A DNA stretch of 39,123 nucleotides, taken from Larix sibirica. Its lineage: Eukaryota; Streptophyta; Pinopsida; Pinales; Pinaceae. This document shows, in pieces, positions 11,601-22,510 of the stretch (the first letter of the stretch is position 1; every line of letters begins with the position of its first letter). The position numbers were made by a program, and so were the translations under genes. Where the stretch lies: the NCBI GenBank assembly GCA_004151065.3, contig NWUY0300009737.1, positions 7,195-46,317 of the forward strand, read 5' to 3'. Below the pieces are notes generated by a model. The model saw nothing but the letters and a program-made list of their open reading frames with translations. It had not been told where the DNA came from and made no database searches.

Positions 11601-12341
11601 AGCATAAATGCAATCTCCAAGTTAAAAGAAAATGATATTCAAGCAAGTCCCATTGAAAAGATCATAGATCAACATGTAGATGCTTGATTCTAATATTGGA
11701 AATTTTAAAGGATTGTTTGACAAAGTGATCAAGCTAGGATTACCCCATCCATGGGATGGGAATGGAGAGATGTTATCTAGAGATGAATTTAGAAAGAACC
11801 TGGAGCAGGAAATGAATGAAATACCTTCAATGGAGTAGCTGGAAGGGTTATCTCAAGAGATCAATTTATTGAAAGGATAAAACCTCAATTTCATATATGG
11901 ATAAATTTGAAGAGAATCTTCAAAGAGAAAGACCATGTATCCTATGCCAAAAATATAGATGCAGAACTTTCACTAGATGATTTGAAATCTCACAGGATGT
12001 CAATAGCCAGATAATGGCATACAATAGCACAATATGCACCTTCAATAACACCATCAAAGCAGCAGACTCTAGGATAAACTTCTAGTATATCAAGTGCCTC
12101 TTCAAGCAGCCATCAACACTCAACTCATCCAGAAGGAACCATGGGTTACCCTACTAATTTGGCCTTTATGCCACCACCTGGACAAATAAATATTCCTACT
12201 ATGCCACAAATGCAGTAACCAAGGGAAACAACTCACCATCCATTTGTTCCAACACAAGTATATGTGAGAGAGCACATGTCACCAAACAAAGGAAAAATAA
12301 AGGGGACGAGTAAGAAGAAGAATCGAGGACAAGCTTTATGA
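8678..12341 (+). pseudogene. Unrecognised ~1,220-codon gag-like coiled-coil protein frame, degraded
   Basis: One long frame can be followed from an ATG at 8678 to a TGA at 12339-12341, with nearly thirty internal stops but only about three frame changes (near 9060, 11685 and 11880). The N-terminal third (to about 9960) looks globular, with stretches such as IWEKGIAIPDVSPPYELAVF, RYPYYLFYMFVFQN and FKWSDLFIRKFY. A charged linker with a nuclear-signal-like SSKRARTGEGKSEEEKE follows at 10166-10216. From about 10380 to 11690 it is rich in Lys, Glu, Ile and Leu in coiled-coil style (for example DEIHELKNKMDDLKRKVSSLE). The last part (11990-12341) is rich in Ser, Gln and Pro (AFMPPPGQINIPTMPQMQ) and ends in a basic tail KGKIKGTSKKKNRGQ. 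No zinc knuckle, protease or polymerase is attached. Best guess is the gag-like protein of an uncharacterised plant element, or a transposon-derived host protein; I do not recognise the family. Confidence 0.6.
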
Positions 12342-13029
12342 AAAGTTAAATGTAAAATCATTTTTTTTTAAAGCAACAAGTCAAAATTCTATTACTATTT
12401 CTTGTTACAAGTCAAATCAAGTCTAGCTACTTTCAGTTAGCTTGAAAGGTTATATAATGTAATCCAAGTCATGAAATATAGGCTGGCAATTTTAGAATAG
12501 AGGTACTTTGTCTATGTTGTAGAGTCGATGAACCTTTATTCCCTATAATATATTTTTTTGCTGAGATTAAAGATACATAAGCATATAGAGAAGTTGTTCC
12601 TATGTTAGTAGCCCCACTGTTATACTGCTTATGTATGTATGAGAAGAGTCATGAGATGATAATAGATTGATGCAGCAAGATTTGATTCCAATTAAGTGTC
12701 ATTGATGATTTTTTGATTGAATGATGAATTTTCTGATAGATATTCCAAGCATATGTTTTCCTTTGTTGTAGCTTTATATCCCTTTATGTTGATTCAATAA
12801 GTGTATGGATTTTCCTTCTCTTATTGCACCCATAAATGTCTTGTTTCATGTGAATAATATACAGAAGAACTCACGTATGATTCCCAGTCGTATAAAGAAT
12901 TACTGAATTCCTCTCTCTATGGCTTAGTACGTTCATGTCAGCTTTTGATTTAAGAAATTTGATTTGAAAGCGATTCTTGAACACACTTAAGCATTTCATC
13001 TATCAAATTCACCTTCATTTTTCCCATAT
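12342..13029. other. Non-coding stretch after the coiled-coil pseudogene
   Basis: AT-rich sequence with T runs and no supported frame; it reads like a 3' untranslated region. No repeat relation to the rest of the window was seen. Confidence 0.4.
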
Positions 13030-13740
13030 GTTCTGTTATGTTCTGTGCATTCCCTCTACAAGTTATCTTTACATCTGCAAAAAATTTGTTCATAACCCTT
13101 TGTTACTATAAGGAGATCAAGAATAAGATCAAAGCACACTTTACAATAGACATAGCTCTAATATATTTCAAATTTGAGCTCTCATCATGCCTGGGAATAG
13201 ACTATTTCAACCTAGTCTACCTTTGGGACTAACATGACCCATTTTCATTATCGATGGATTTCCTCGCATTTGTTAACGGTTTACATCATTGGTCAGTAAT
13301 CAAATTTTTTCCTCCATGTTCCAATTCATCTCATTTATTCACACGGTTAGGACATGTAACTCTAGGCATTTTGGATTGAAGAACTTAGGCATATAGTAAC
13401 ATCATCATATTTTGTTATTTCCAGAGTTGCTCAAGATGGAACCACATTACATTTGGATCCCGATGAGACATAGATCCACTTTGTATTCCTGTGGCTATGA
13501 TCATTTGTTGGACATGGATCCAATTTGTTGTGTTGTGGCCATGATCCATTTATTTATCATGGATCCACTTTGTATTTTCATGTCCATGATACCTTCATCA
13601 ACTATACATGTATATTGGATCATCATTGTATCTTTCGGGAGATCATGTTCTAGTATCTTGAACATTAACCCAGGGTTAAGATTGTCTGACATCCTTTTAC
13701 TGTTCCAGGTGCTTCATTAAGACTGAGAGTCTTGTATTTT
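13030..13740 (+). repeat. RA-family 3' portion, strongly diverged
   Basis: Weak but ordered similarity to the end of RA copy 1 (about 7370-7735) and to 18430-19130: a CTGCAAAAAATTTGTTC-like stretch near 13074, CATCATGCCTGGGAATAGA near 13184, CTTTGGGACT near 13220, CATCTCATTTATTCACACGG near 13327, then a run of GGATCCA-containing units. The region therefore looks like the tail of an older RA copy lying downstream of the coiled-coil pseudogene, in the same orientation as RA copy 1 upstream of it. Confidence 0.45.
13446..13620 (+). repeat. Degenerate ~45-base tandem repeat with GGATCCA cores
   Basis: Three to four units of 44-49 bases each start with a form of CATGGATCCACTTTGTATTT and contain a second block like TGTCCATGAT. 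Related units of 45-56 bases occur at 18895-19030 (+), so the array is a built-in part of family RA. It is repeated at 15218-15352 by the assembly duplication. Confidence 0.6.
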
Positions 13741-15216
13741 CTGGTTTTCTTGACTTCACACACCAATATGTTTATAATGTATTTCAACCATCATATTCCC
13801 CTCCCGTCTCATACATTAGGGGCATATGTTATATCCCAAATCGACACTTCTTAGTTCGTGACAAGATTACAGTTGTTGATCACAAAAAAGACAATATGGA
13901 TGGAAGATCCTAGATTTGGGGTTAGATATCTTGACCATGATCATTCACTGATTCTCTAGCACAAATGAAATTCACAACTGAGTGTTAACACAAAAAAATT
14001 GTTTGTGGTCAACCAACCTATATGTTACACATTGGTGGTATGTGTTCCACCAACGTTTTCAACAAAATGTTGAAAATGAACCTTGCTTTTGTCTAAAGTG
14101 CATATTAAGCTCATGTTTCCTCTTGGTTACCAACATTTTTCTCAACAAAATCCCCCCCCCCAAAAAAATTCGAAATTGTGGTAGTTGGAGTGGTTTTGTT
14201 AACTACGCACTAGTTGCAACCTCTCCTCATTCGAGCCTACCTATCCACATTTAGCATAAAAATATGGTGGCAAGGCCATGAGGAGCACCTTTTTTCCCAC
14301 AAGCAAGGTTATGCTAGAAGAATAATGTTGTTTCCATCCCCTTTAGCCATGTGTATATGTTTCCATATATTTGGTAGGCCTAGAGATTGATTTGGTGTGT
14401 TGGAGAAGAGAAGCAAGGAGATCCAGATTCAAGGTTTCAAAATGTGCCATTATAGTTATAAGGTAATATTGTACTTGTTTTCTGTTATCAATGAGGAATT
14501 GACATCCTTTTCTTCCATATTTCTGAGTTTATGATATTATTGGTATAATGATTAATATATTATATTGAGAATAGATTTATATGATTATATTCTTGTTTTA
14601 TTTTCAATCTTTTAATTTTTTTGTTGTGGTCAAAATATTTTGAGGAAGGTATTGTCGTGTTTTTGTAGCTTATTGGATTAAGAAGCCAAATTTTTGGAGC
14701 AAAGCTAAGGAGGAACAAAATATTGGATCAACCTACATAAATAAGGTGCATCATTTTTTGAACTCCTAATCTTGTTTTGTTTGACTGCATTGCCTCCTTT
14801 GATCTCTACACAAACCTAGATGTTTTTCTTAGAAACCCTAGTATGTTGGTGACCTCACCCTAGTCATAGGATAGTTTTCCTCACAACAACTGGCACTCTT
14901 GAGTATTCACTAGTAGAATATACCTTGGTAATAAATATTGTTGAAGACGTTGAATTTTAAAATACCCCTACAAAAGTGACCCGTATTAGATCTTTCATTC
15001 TAGAGTTTTTAGATATGATCATGGGGATGTTTTTTCTTGATATAGGATTTTAAGCTAGATTCAAGGTTGCTTAGGGATCATTCTTTTCTCATTGCTCGAT
15101 ATAGTATGGTATTTTAAGAAACTTGCATATAGATTTAGGACTCCCCTCTGTTATGATACATTTTAACATATTTACACTCGAATTTTCCATAGGATCAAAC
15201 CTATTGGATATTGGTG
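13486..15216 (+). repeat. Direct duplicate A, first copy (probable unmerged contig end)
   Basis: These 1,731 bases recur at 15218-16948 with a period of 1,732. I saw a single difference, A at 13793 against G at 15525. The copy ends at TATTGGTG, directly before the 'n' at 15217. Content: GGATCCA tandem units, non-coding sequence with no supported gene, and from about 14890 the start of the RA copy that continues after 16948. Confidence 0.9.
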
Positions 15217-15217
15217 N
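15217..15217. other. Single unresolved base at a duplicate junction
   Basis: An 'n' lies exactly between the two copies of duplicate A. Any frame read across it (15123-15452) is an artefact. Confidence 0.95.
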
Positions 15218-16948
15218 TTCCTGTGGCTATGATCATTTGTTGGACATGGATCCAATTTGTTGTGTTGTGGCCATGATCCATTTATTTATCATGGATCCAC
15301 TTTGTATTTTCATGTCCATGATACCTTCATCAACTATACATGTATATTGGATCATCATTGTATCTTTCGGGAGATCATGTTCTAGTATCTTGAACATTAA
15401 CCCAGGGTTAAGATTGTCTGACATCCTTTTACTGTTCCAGGTGCTTCATTAAGACTGAGAGTCTTGTATTTTCTGGTTTTCTTGACTTCACACACCAATA
15501 TGTTTATAATGTATTTCAACCATCGTATTCCCCTCCCGTCTCATACATTAGGGGCATATGTTATATCCCAAATCGACACTTCTTAGTTCGTGACAAGATT
15601 ACAGTTGTTGATCACAAAAAAGACAATATGGATGGAAGATCCTAGATTTGGGGTTAGATATCTTGACCATGATCATTCACTGATTCTCTAGCACAAATGA
15701 AATTCACAACTGAGTGTTAACACAAAAAAATTGTTTGTGGTCAACCAACCTATATGTTACACATTGGTGGTATGTGTTCCACCAACGTTTTCAACAAAAT
15801 GTTGAAAATGAACCTTGCTTTTGTCTAAAGTGCATATTAAGCTCATGTTTCCTCTTGGTTACCAACATTTTTCTCAACAAAATCCCCCCCCCCAAAAAAA
15901 TTCGAAATTGTGGTAGTTGGAGTGGTTTTGTTAACTACGCACTAGTTGCAACCTCTCCTCATTCGAGCCTACCTATCCACATTTAGCATAAAAATATGGT
16001 GGCAAGGCCATGAGGAGCACCTTTTTTCCCACAAGCAAGGTTATGCTAGAAGAATAATGTTGTTTCCATCCCCTTTAGCCATGTGTATATGTTTCCATAT
16101 ATTTGGTAGGCCTAGAGATTGATTTGGTGTGTTGGAGAAGAGAAGCAAGGAGATCCAGATTCAAGGTTTCAAAATGTGCCATTATAGTTATAAGGTAATA
16201 TTGTACTTGTTTTCTGTTATCAATGAGGAATTGACATCCTTTTCTTCCATATTTCTGAGTTTATGATATTATTGGTATAATGATTAATATATTATATTGA
16301 GAATAGATTTATATGATTATATTCTTGTTTTATTTTCAATCTTTTAATTTTTTTGTTGTGGTCAAAATATTTTGAGGAAGGTATTGTCGTGTTTTTGTAG
16401 CTTATTGGATTAAGAAGCCAAATTTTTGGAGCAAAGCTAAGGAGGAACAAAATATTGGATCAACCTACATAAATAAGGTGCATCATTTTTTGAACTCCTA
16501 ATCTTGTTTTGTTTGACTGCATTGCCTCCTTTGATCTCTACACAAACCTAGATGTTTTTCTTAGAAACCCTAGTATGTTGGTGACCTCACCCTAGTCATA
16601 GGATAGTTTTCCTCACAACAACTGGCACTCTTGAGTATTCACTAGTAGAATATACCTTGGTAATAAATATTGTTGAAGACGTTGAATTTTAAAATACCCC
16701 TACAAAAGTGACCCGTATTAGATCTTTCATTCTAGAGTTTTTAGATATGATCATGGGGATGTTTTTTCTTGATATAGGATTTTAAGCTAGATTCAAGGTT
16801 GCTTAGGGATCATTCTTTTCTCATTGCTCGATATAGTATGGTATTTTAAGAAACTTGCATATAGATTTAGGACTCCCCTCTGTTATGATACATTTTAACA
16901 TATTTACACTCGAATTTTCCATAGGATCAAACCTATTGGATATTGGTG
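15218..16948 (+). repeat. Direct duplicate A, second copy
   Basis: Near-identical to 13486-15216; starts with TTCCTGTGGCTATGATC right after the 'n' and leads at 16949 into sequence not present after the first copy. A real recent duplication would not be expected to have its junction exactly on an unknown base. Confidence 0.9.
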
Positions 16949-19314
16949 TGTCATCCTTCTCTATTTGCATTTTGCACTAGTTCGAAAAAATATCCTAGCT
17001 AAAATGGGACACCATAGTCAACACCCTCTATCTATATTGGTTCATATGCTAATTTTTCCTCATAGGATCGAGAGCCTTTTTAGTTTTACCATGACTCTGA
17101 GAAGAAGCTGCATACCTCTCTTTCTCATATATTTTTAACCATTCCCTATAAGGCTCCCATTTTTATTCATTGTGTATTTTCTTTGTTCACTGTTACTTGC
17201 AAAGTTATGCCTATTTATTCGTTGCATATTTCATACTTCCATTGAATCCATTATGTTTTTCGTTAATTGTATCTATTGCATTTTCACTCTAGACTATATC
17301 CTTAGAAGAAACATGTTGATGAGTGTACACTTCTTACCCAACACCCTTTTTGAATTTTGTTTTGCATAGGTCTATTATATGCACTTGGAGCATAGTTGCA
17401 TGCCTTGCAACATTCATTTATTCCATTGTAATATAACATAATTTTATTCTTTTTCAAGCTTTATAATATGAAAAAGACACTAAAANGAGCCTTAATTTAT
17501 CTTTCACAGCTTGATGACCCTTTACCTTGAGGGAACACCCCTCCCAAGTATCCACATCTTGCACCTGCTTCCTTGCATTGATCACAGGTATGTTCCATTG
17601 CTTGGAACTAATTTTCTTTCCATTTGACACTCGTTCCCTCACTTTTGTACCATAAGCAATTTTATTCTTTTTCAAGCTTTATAATATGAAAAAGACCAAA
17701 AAAATTAAATATTTATAAGAAAGAGAGAGGGGGGAAGAATTTCGATCACATATGAACATCCTGAGCAACATAACCATGTCACTTTTGAGCAACATAACCA
17801 TGTCACTTTTGAATGAAGCACTTATTCCATGTTTGTATCCACAAATTGGGTGTTAATACTAGGCTTACAAGCTAACCCATAATTTGAGTCCAAAAACTTC
17901 TCCTGCTTGTTACTCTTCCATCCACTATGGATTAGTCATCAGTGCCACATGCTTTGTTAAACTTATATCATTGTTCTATCTATGGGTCATCATCGACGTT
18001 ACTCAAGTCAGATAATGTGTCATGCTTTTTTTCAAAAGAAAGCTTAGTTTGAGTTATCCATTCCTCAGTTTCCCTAACTTTGCATGTCAACCTTCGCTAT
18101 TGTCAAGTTGTTTTCAGTATCATCGCATTTAGTGTTTGGAATCATGCTAGTGTAGAAAGTCCCCATTGAATTCTTACTAGCGTTTCACTTCTCATAGACT
18201 ACGACATATTTCCCTGAGGATTTTCCCTAGATTTCTAGCAACCTAGCCCTATTTTCATCATTCATAGGTAACCTTGCACTCAACAAATGACAACACATCA
18301 TTGGTTGTTGATTGAGTGGCTTCCTTTTATGTTCAACTAAAATACCTTTATTCACAATTTTTTATTTTTTATTTGAAAGTCCTCACCTTTGTCAATATAT
18401 TTCATCATTGGTTGTTTCTCAGAGGGTCTCTTTCGTGTGCTATTCACATTTGGTGCATGCAAGAGATGCACTTGCTGATATGTCAATCCTACAAAATTTG
18501 TCTGAGACCATTACAATAACAAGTCATTTACTAAGATCTACTCATGTTAGATGATGGGGTATGCCTTAATGCCTCCCTTCCAACAAATCTCTTCCCATCA
18601 AGACTAGCTCATCTTTCTTAGGGAATAAGGTTTAGAGATTTTTAGTACCTTGGGACTTTCAGTCATTGGTGGTATATTTTCTCACTATTGACATGGGCAA
18701 TCCATGAGTGTACCCTAATTGATAGGTTCTACAAGTGTTCAAAAAAATCATCTCATCACCCTAGGCCCCAATAACATACTCACATTTTATATTTCCTGAT
18801 TTGCACAAGATCATACCATGCCTCATATAACATTGGTACCACATATAGATTCAACCTACACTTAGTTCTAGTTGTTATCCTATTTTATATACTGATAAAT
18901 AGATCCAGTGTGTATCTATTCATGGATATGATCTAGTTGTGACATGGATCCACTGCATATATTTTCGTGGACATGATTCAACTTTTCTATTCATATTGCA
19001 TGGATCCACATTATATTTGATTTGGAGGCCATGTTATTTTTCACTTGAGCATGGATATTCCCACCTTATGAAGAGAGCATTTTGATCCTTTTTTTTCAGT
19101 TGTAGGTATCCCTTCCAATACAGTCTTGTGAATCCTACTCAATTCCACTAATCAAGATCCTAGTTGATTTATAACGCATTTTGGCCATTTTATTTTCCAA
19201 TGAACTCATTCATTTGGGGAATCTATTATAACATTTTATTATTCACTAATGCTAAAAAAACCCTACATTCCCCTTACACATCAAAGTGTGAGAAAAATCC
19301 TTCAAAAGAATCAT
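16620..19314 (+). repeat. RA family, copy 3: left arm of a giant inverted repeat
   Basis: From about 16620 (GGCACTCTTGAG) to about 19314 (end of the inner repeat) this sequence is, in order, similar to the reverse complement of 20183-22510. Matching anchors include CAAACCTATTGGATATTGGTG (16929-16948) with its complement at 22192-22208, and the 24 bases at 18296-18319 with their complement at 21055-21078. The arm also matches RA copy 1 in direct orientation. The start overlaps duplicate A and an 'n' lies at 17486, so its true length is uncertain. Two TTTATAATATGAAAAAGAC motifs (17460-17478 and, one base shorter at its start, near 17680) sit on either side of the 'n'. No coding frame is conserved between copies. 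Confidence 0.7.
17486..17486. other. Single unresolved base within family RA
   Basis: Sequence just left of the 'n' (about 17441-17480) recurs about 217 bases to the right (17658-17696), so this too may be a join between contigs that share a repeat, with the order or spacing not guaranteed. Confidence 0.8.
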
Positions 19315-20258
19315 TTTTGGCTTGTGTATGTGAGTTGTCAGTTAACTCAAAATTTGAAAATAATAGAAACACATATGATTCCATGTGTGGTGAGGATGGT
19401 TGAAAGTCATTTTGGTAAACAAAAGACTTAGTTATACCAGAATCAACTCCCTAAACTACATATCTCGAAGTATAAATACAAGTATCAAAATGAAGGAAAG
19501 AGGCCATATGCCAAATTATGAATTAATTGCATGCTAGAGGAATTAAATCAGAGTTTCCTTAGGGTTTTTATAGCATCATTCTCCTTAGTTTCCAATACAT
19601 ATTGAGTTATATTTTCTCCCAAGAGTAAGTGGGGATAATCCTATTTGATCCCCTTTATTCTTAGTTTGAGGAAGATTGTGTAAGAATATCTATCTGTGGC
19701 CCAAGCATGAAAAATCTAGATTGGTGATAAATACATCTCGTTGAAGATTTAGGTATATATTTCTTATGTAGTTTAATACTGATTAATATATGAGATCACT
19801 CTTCTTTCCGTCCCCCAAAAATGTTTCTACGCATGATATGTTTTTTCTATTTATGTTTTTTTGTGGATTGAATTGATATTGATCTACGCAAATCAATTTA
19901 CTTAGTTGAGACAATAATTCAATTATTGTTAGATTATTATTACTTTACAATATTCAAAGGAATTTGAGAAGGGTTTTTGGTTGTATCATGAGTACCTACA
20001 TGAGAGTTATAGGATTGATCAGAAGGTAAGCCTTGGTTCCATCTACTTATGAAGTTTTCAACCATTAGGATCTAGGTGAGTGCATCTTTCTATCTCTTTG
20101 AGTTTAGTTTTGGTTGAATAAGTAGGAATTTAGAGTAGGTTCATCCCTTGATCTGTTAATAAGCAGAACCCTAGTTATTAGGTGATTTTTTTGAAGGATT
20201 TTTCTCACAATTTGATGTGTAATGTGAATGTAGGGTTATTTTAGCATCAATGAGTAAT
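19241..20258 (+). mobile_element. Core element Y with ~75-base inverted ends
   Basis: The left end (19241-19314) and right end (20183-20258) are inverted copies of each other, with few mismatches over about 75 bases; both carry a block reading TGATGCTAAAA or close to it, then CCCTACATT, TTACACATCAAA and GTGAGAAAAATCCTTC. The interior of about 870 bases has no supported coding frame. A diverged copy lies inverted at 31870-32865, flanked by different sequence, which suggests that Y can be an independent unit such as a non-autonomous terminal-inverted-repeat transposon. Here, however, similarity continues outside its ends into the RA arms, so it may simply be the innermost part of the giant inverted repeat. 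No target-site duplication could be fixed. Confidence 0.45.
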
Positions 20259-22510
20259 ACAATTCTATAATAGATTCCCCCTAATATATAATTCCATAGG
20301 AGAATCAAACGACCAAAATTAATTATAAATCAATTAGGATCTTGATCAATTGATCTGAGTAGGATTCACCGATATTGGATCAAGAGGATTACTTACAACT
20401 AGAAACCAAGGATCAAGACACTATCTTCTCGAGGTGGGCATACCCATGCTTAGGTGAAAAAGAACATGGCCACCAAATCAAATCCACTATAGGTCGATGT
20501 AATATGAATAATATGAGTGGAAATGTTGAATCATGGCCACAAAAATATGATAATGGGAGTCAAGGTACTTAGTACATCCTAACAAGTGTGAATAGATGAA
20601 CTAACATCAAACACTTGTAGAATCTATAAATCGAGGGACATTGATGAATTCACAATGTCAATAGTGAGAAAACCTGCCATTGATGACTACAAGTCCCAAC
20701 GTACTAAAAATTTCTTAACCCCATTCCTAGAGCAAGATGAGATGATGTCGATGGGAAGTAGTCAGTTGGAAGGGAGTCACCAAGGCATCCCCAATCAACC
20801 AACACAACAAGATACCGGGAAATGATTTTTTTGGGAGAAGGTCTCAGACAAAGTTTTGTAGCAATATGGAAACAAGTACACCTATTGCATGCACTAGATG
20901 CAAATAGCACATAAAAGATTCCCTTTGATTAAAAATCAATAATGAAAACTATTGACAGCGGCAAGGAATTCCACCAATGACGAAAATGGAACCCTAAGTA
21001 CAATATGGATCCAAAAATGTGAATAGAGGTCTTATCATTCAACATAATGGGTAACCACTCAATCAACAACCAATGATGTGTTGTGATCTATTGAGTGCAA
21101 GGTTACCTGTCGATGATGAAAACAAAGCCAAGGTGCTAATGGATCTATTTCATCCTCCTAAATTAATGTGTTGTAGTTGATAAGAAGTGACCTTCCACTG
21201 CCAGTGAGAAGTCAATGGGGAATTTCTATACTAGCATAAGTTTGAACACTAGATGAGATGACAATGAGAAGAAACCAGACAATAGGTGAGGTCGACATGT
21301 AAAGTTAGGGAATTTGAGGAGTGGCAAACTCAAGTTAAGACTTCCTATGAAAAAAAAATGACACATTATGTGACTTGAGAAGCAACGAGGAACCATTGGT
21401 AGAATAATGATATAAATTCAACAATTCATGAGGCCATGAAGACTACTCTATAGTGGTTGGAAGAATAACTAATCATAGGAGTTCTAGACTCAAATCATGG
21501 TTCAGATCCTATATATAATACTACCACCGAATTGCGAGCATATACACAACATAAGTGTTTTTTTCAAAGGCAACATGACTATGCTACTTAGGACGTTCAT
21601 ATGAGAACATAATTCTTCCCCCCATCTCTCTTTTTATAAATATTTAAACTTTTGTGTCTTTTTCATATTATAAAGCCTAAAAAGGAATAAAAGAATGGAA
21701 TAGTACAATGGAATAACTGAGTGTCATAAGGCATTCAACTATTCTTCAAGTGCATGGAATAGACCTATGCAAAACAAAATGAAAAAAGGGTGTTGGGAAA
21801 GAGGTGGAAACTCGTGAGCATGTTTCTTCCGAGGATACAGTCCAAAATGCAAATGCAATGGGTGCAAGTGATGAGAAACATAATGAATGCAACGGCAATA
21901 CAAAATATACAATGAAGCATTAGGCATAGCTATGTAAGTAGTAGTGAGAAAAGGAAAACACATAATGAAGAAAAATGGGATCCTTATAGGGAATGGACGA
22001 AAATAGATGAGGAAACGAGGCATGCGACTTCTTCTCAAAATCATGGTAGAACTAAAAAGGCTCCCAGTCCTATGAAAACAAATTCAACATGGGAACCAAA
22101 ATGGAAAGAGGGCATTGAATACAGTGTCCCATGTTAGGTAGGATCTTCTCTCGAATTGGTGAAAAATGTAGATAGACAAGGCTGATGCACCAATATCCAA
22201 TAGGTTCCACCCTATGGAACATTTGGGTGGAAACATGTTTAAATGCATCATAATAGAGAGGAGGTGTATACCTATATGCATGTTTCCAAAAATAACATAC
22301 CATATTGAACAATGTGTATAGCATGATCCCTAAGAAACCATTAATCCAACATAGAATCCTTTATCCAAGAAACAATAATACCACAATTATATCTATTTTT
22401 TTTAAATAAAGGTCTAATATGGGTTACTTTGATAGGGGTATTTTAAACTTCAATGTCATAAAAAATATTCATTACCAAGGTAGATTCTACCAATCAAGAG
22501 CACCAAGGCA
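20183..22510 (-). repeat. RA family, copy 4: right arm of the giant inverted repeat
   Basis: The reverse complement of this stretch follows the left arm 16620-19314 from end to end, including the anchor at 21055-21078 and the AATATGAAAAAGAC motif (complement at 21656-21674). It is somewhat shorter than the left arm because of indels. Minus-strand open frames at 22324-22070 and 22044-21739 are Phe-, His- and Pro-rich and only partly matched in the left arm; I do not consider them genes. The outer end near 22490-22510 touches the coding remnant that comes from the right. Confidence 0.7.

Noticed and set aside
13827-14902. Possible 1,062-base LTR with TGTT...AACA ends followed two bases later by TGGCACTCTTGA as a primer-binding site
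   Set aside because: No polypurine tract precedes it, the only second copy is the assembly duplicate, and the equivalent site in the inverted arm (about 22500) lacks an LTR end and reads on as protein-like sequence.
15123-15452. Open frame crossing the 'n' at 15217
   Set aside because: It joins the end of one duplicate copy to the start of the other across an unknown base; it is an artefact.
21739-22324. Minus-strand open frames rich in Phe, His and Pro in the RA right arm
   Set aside because: The corresponding left-arm sequence has indels and stops that do not preserve the frame, so they look like chance frames in T-rich repeat DNA.
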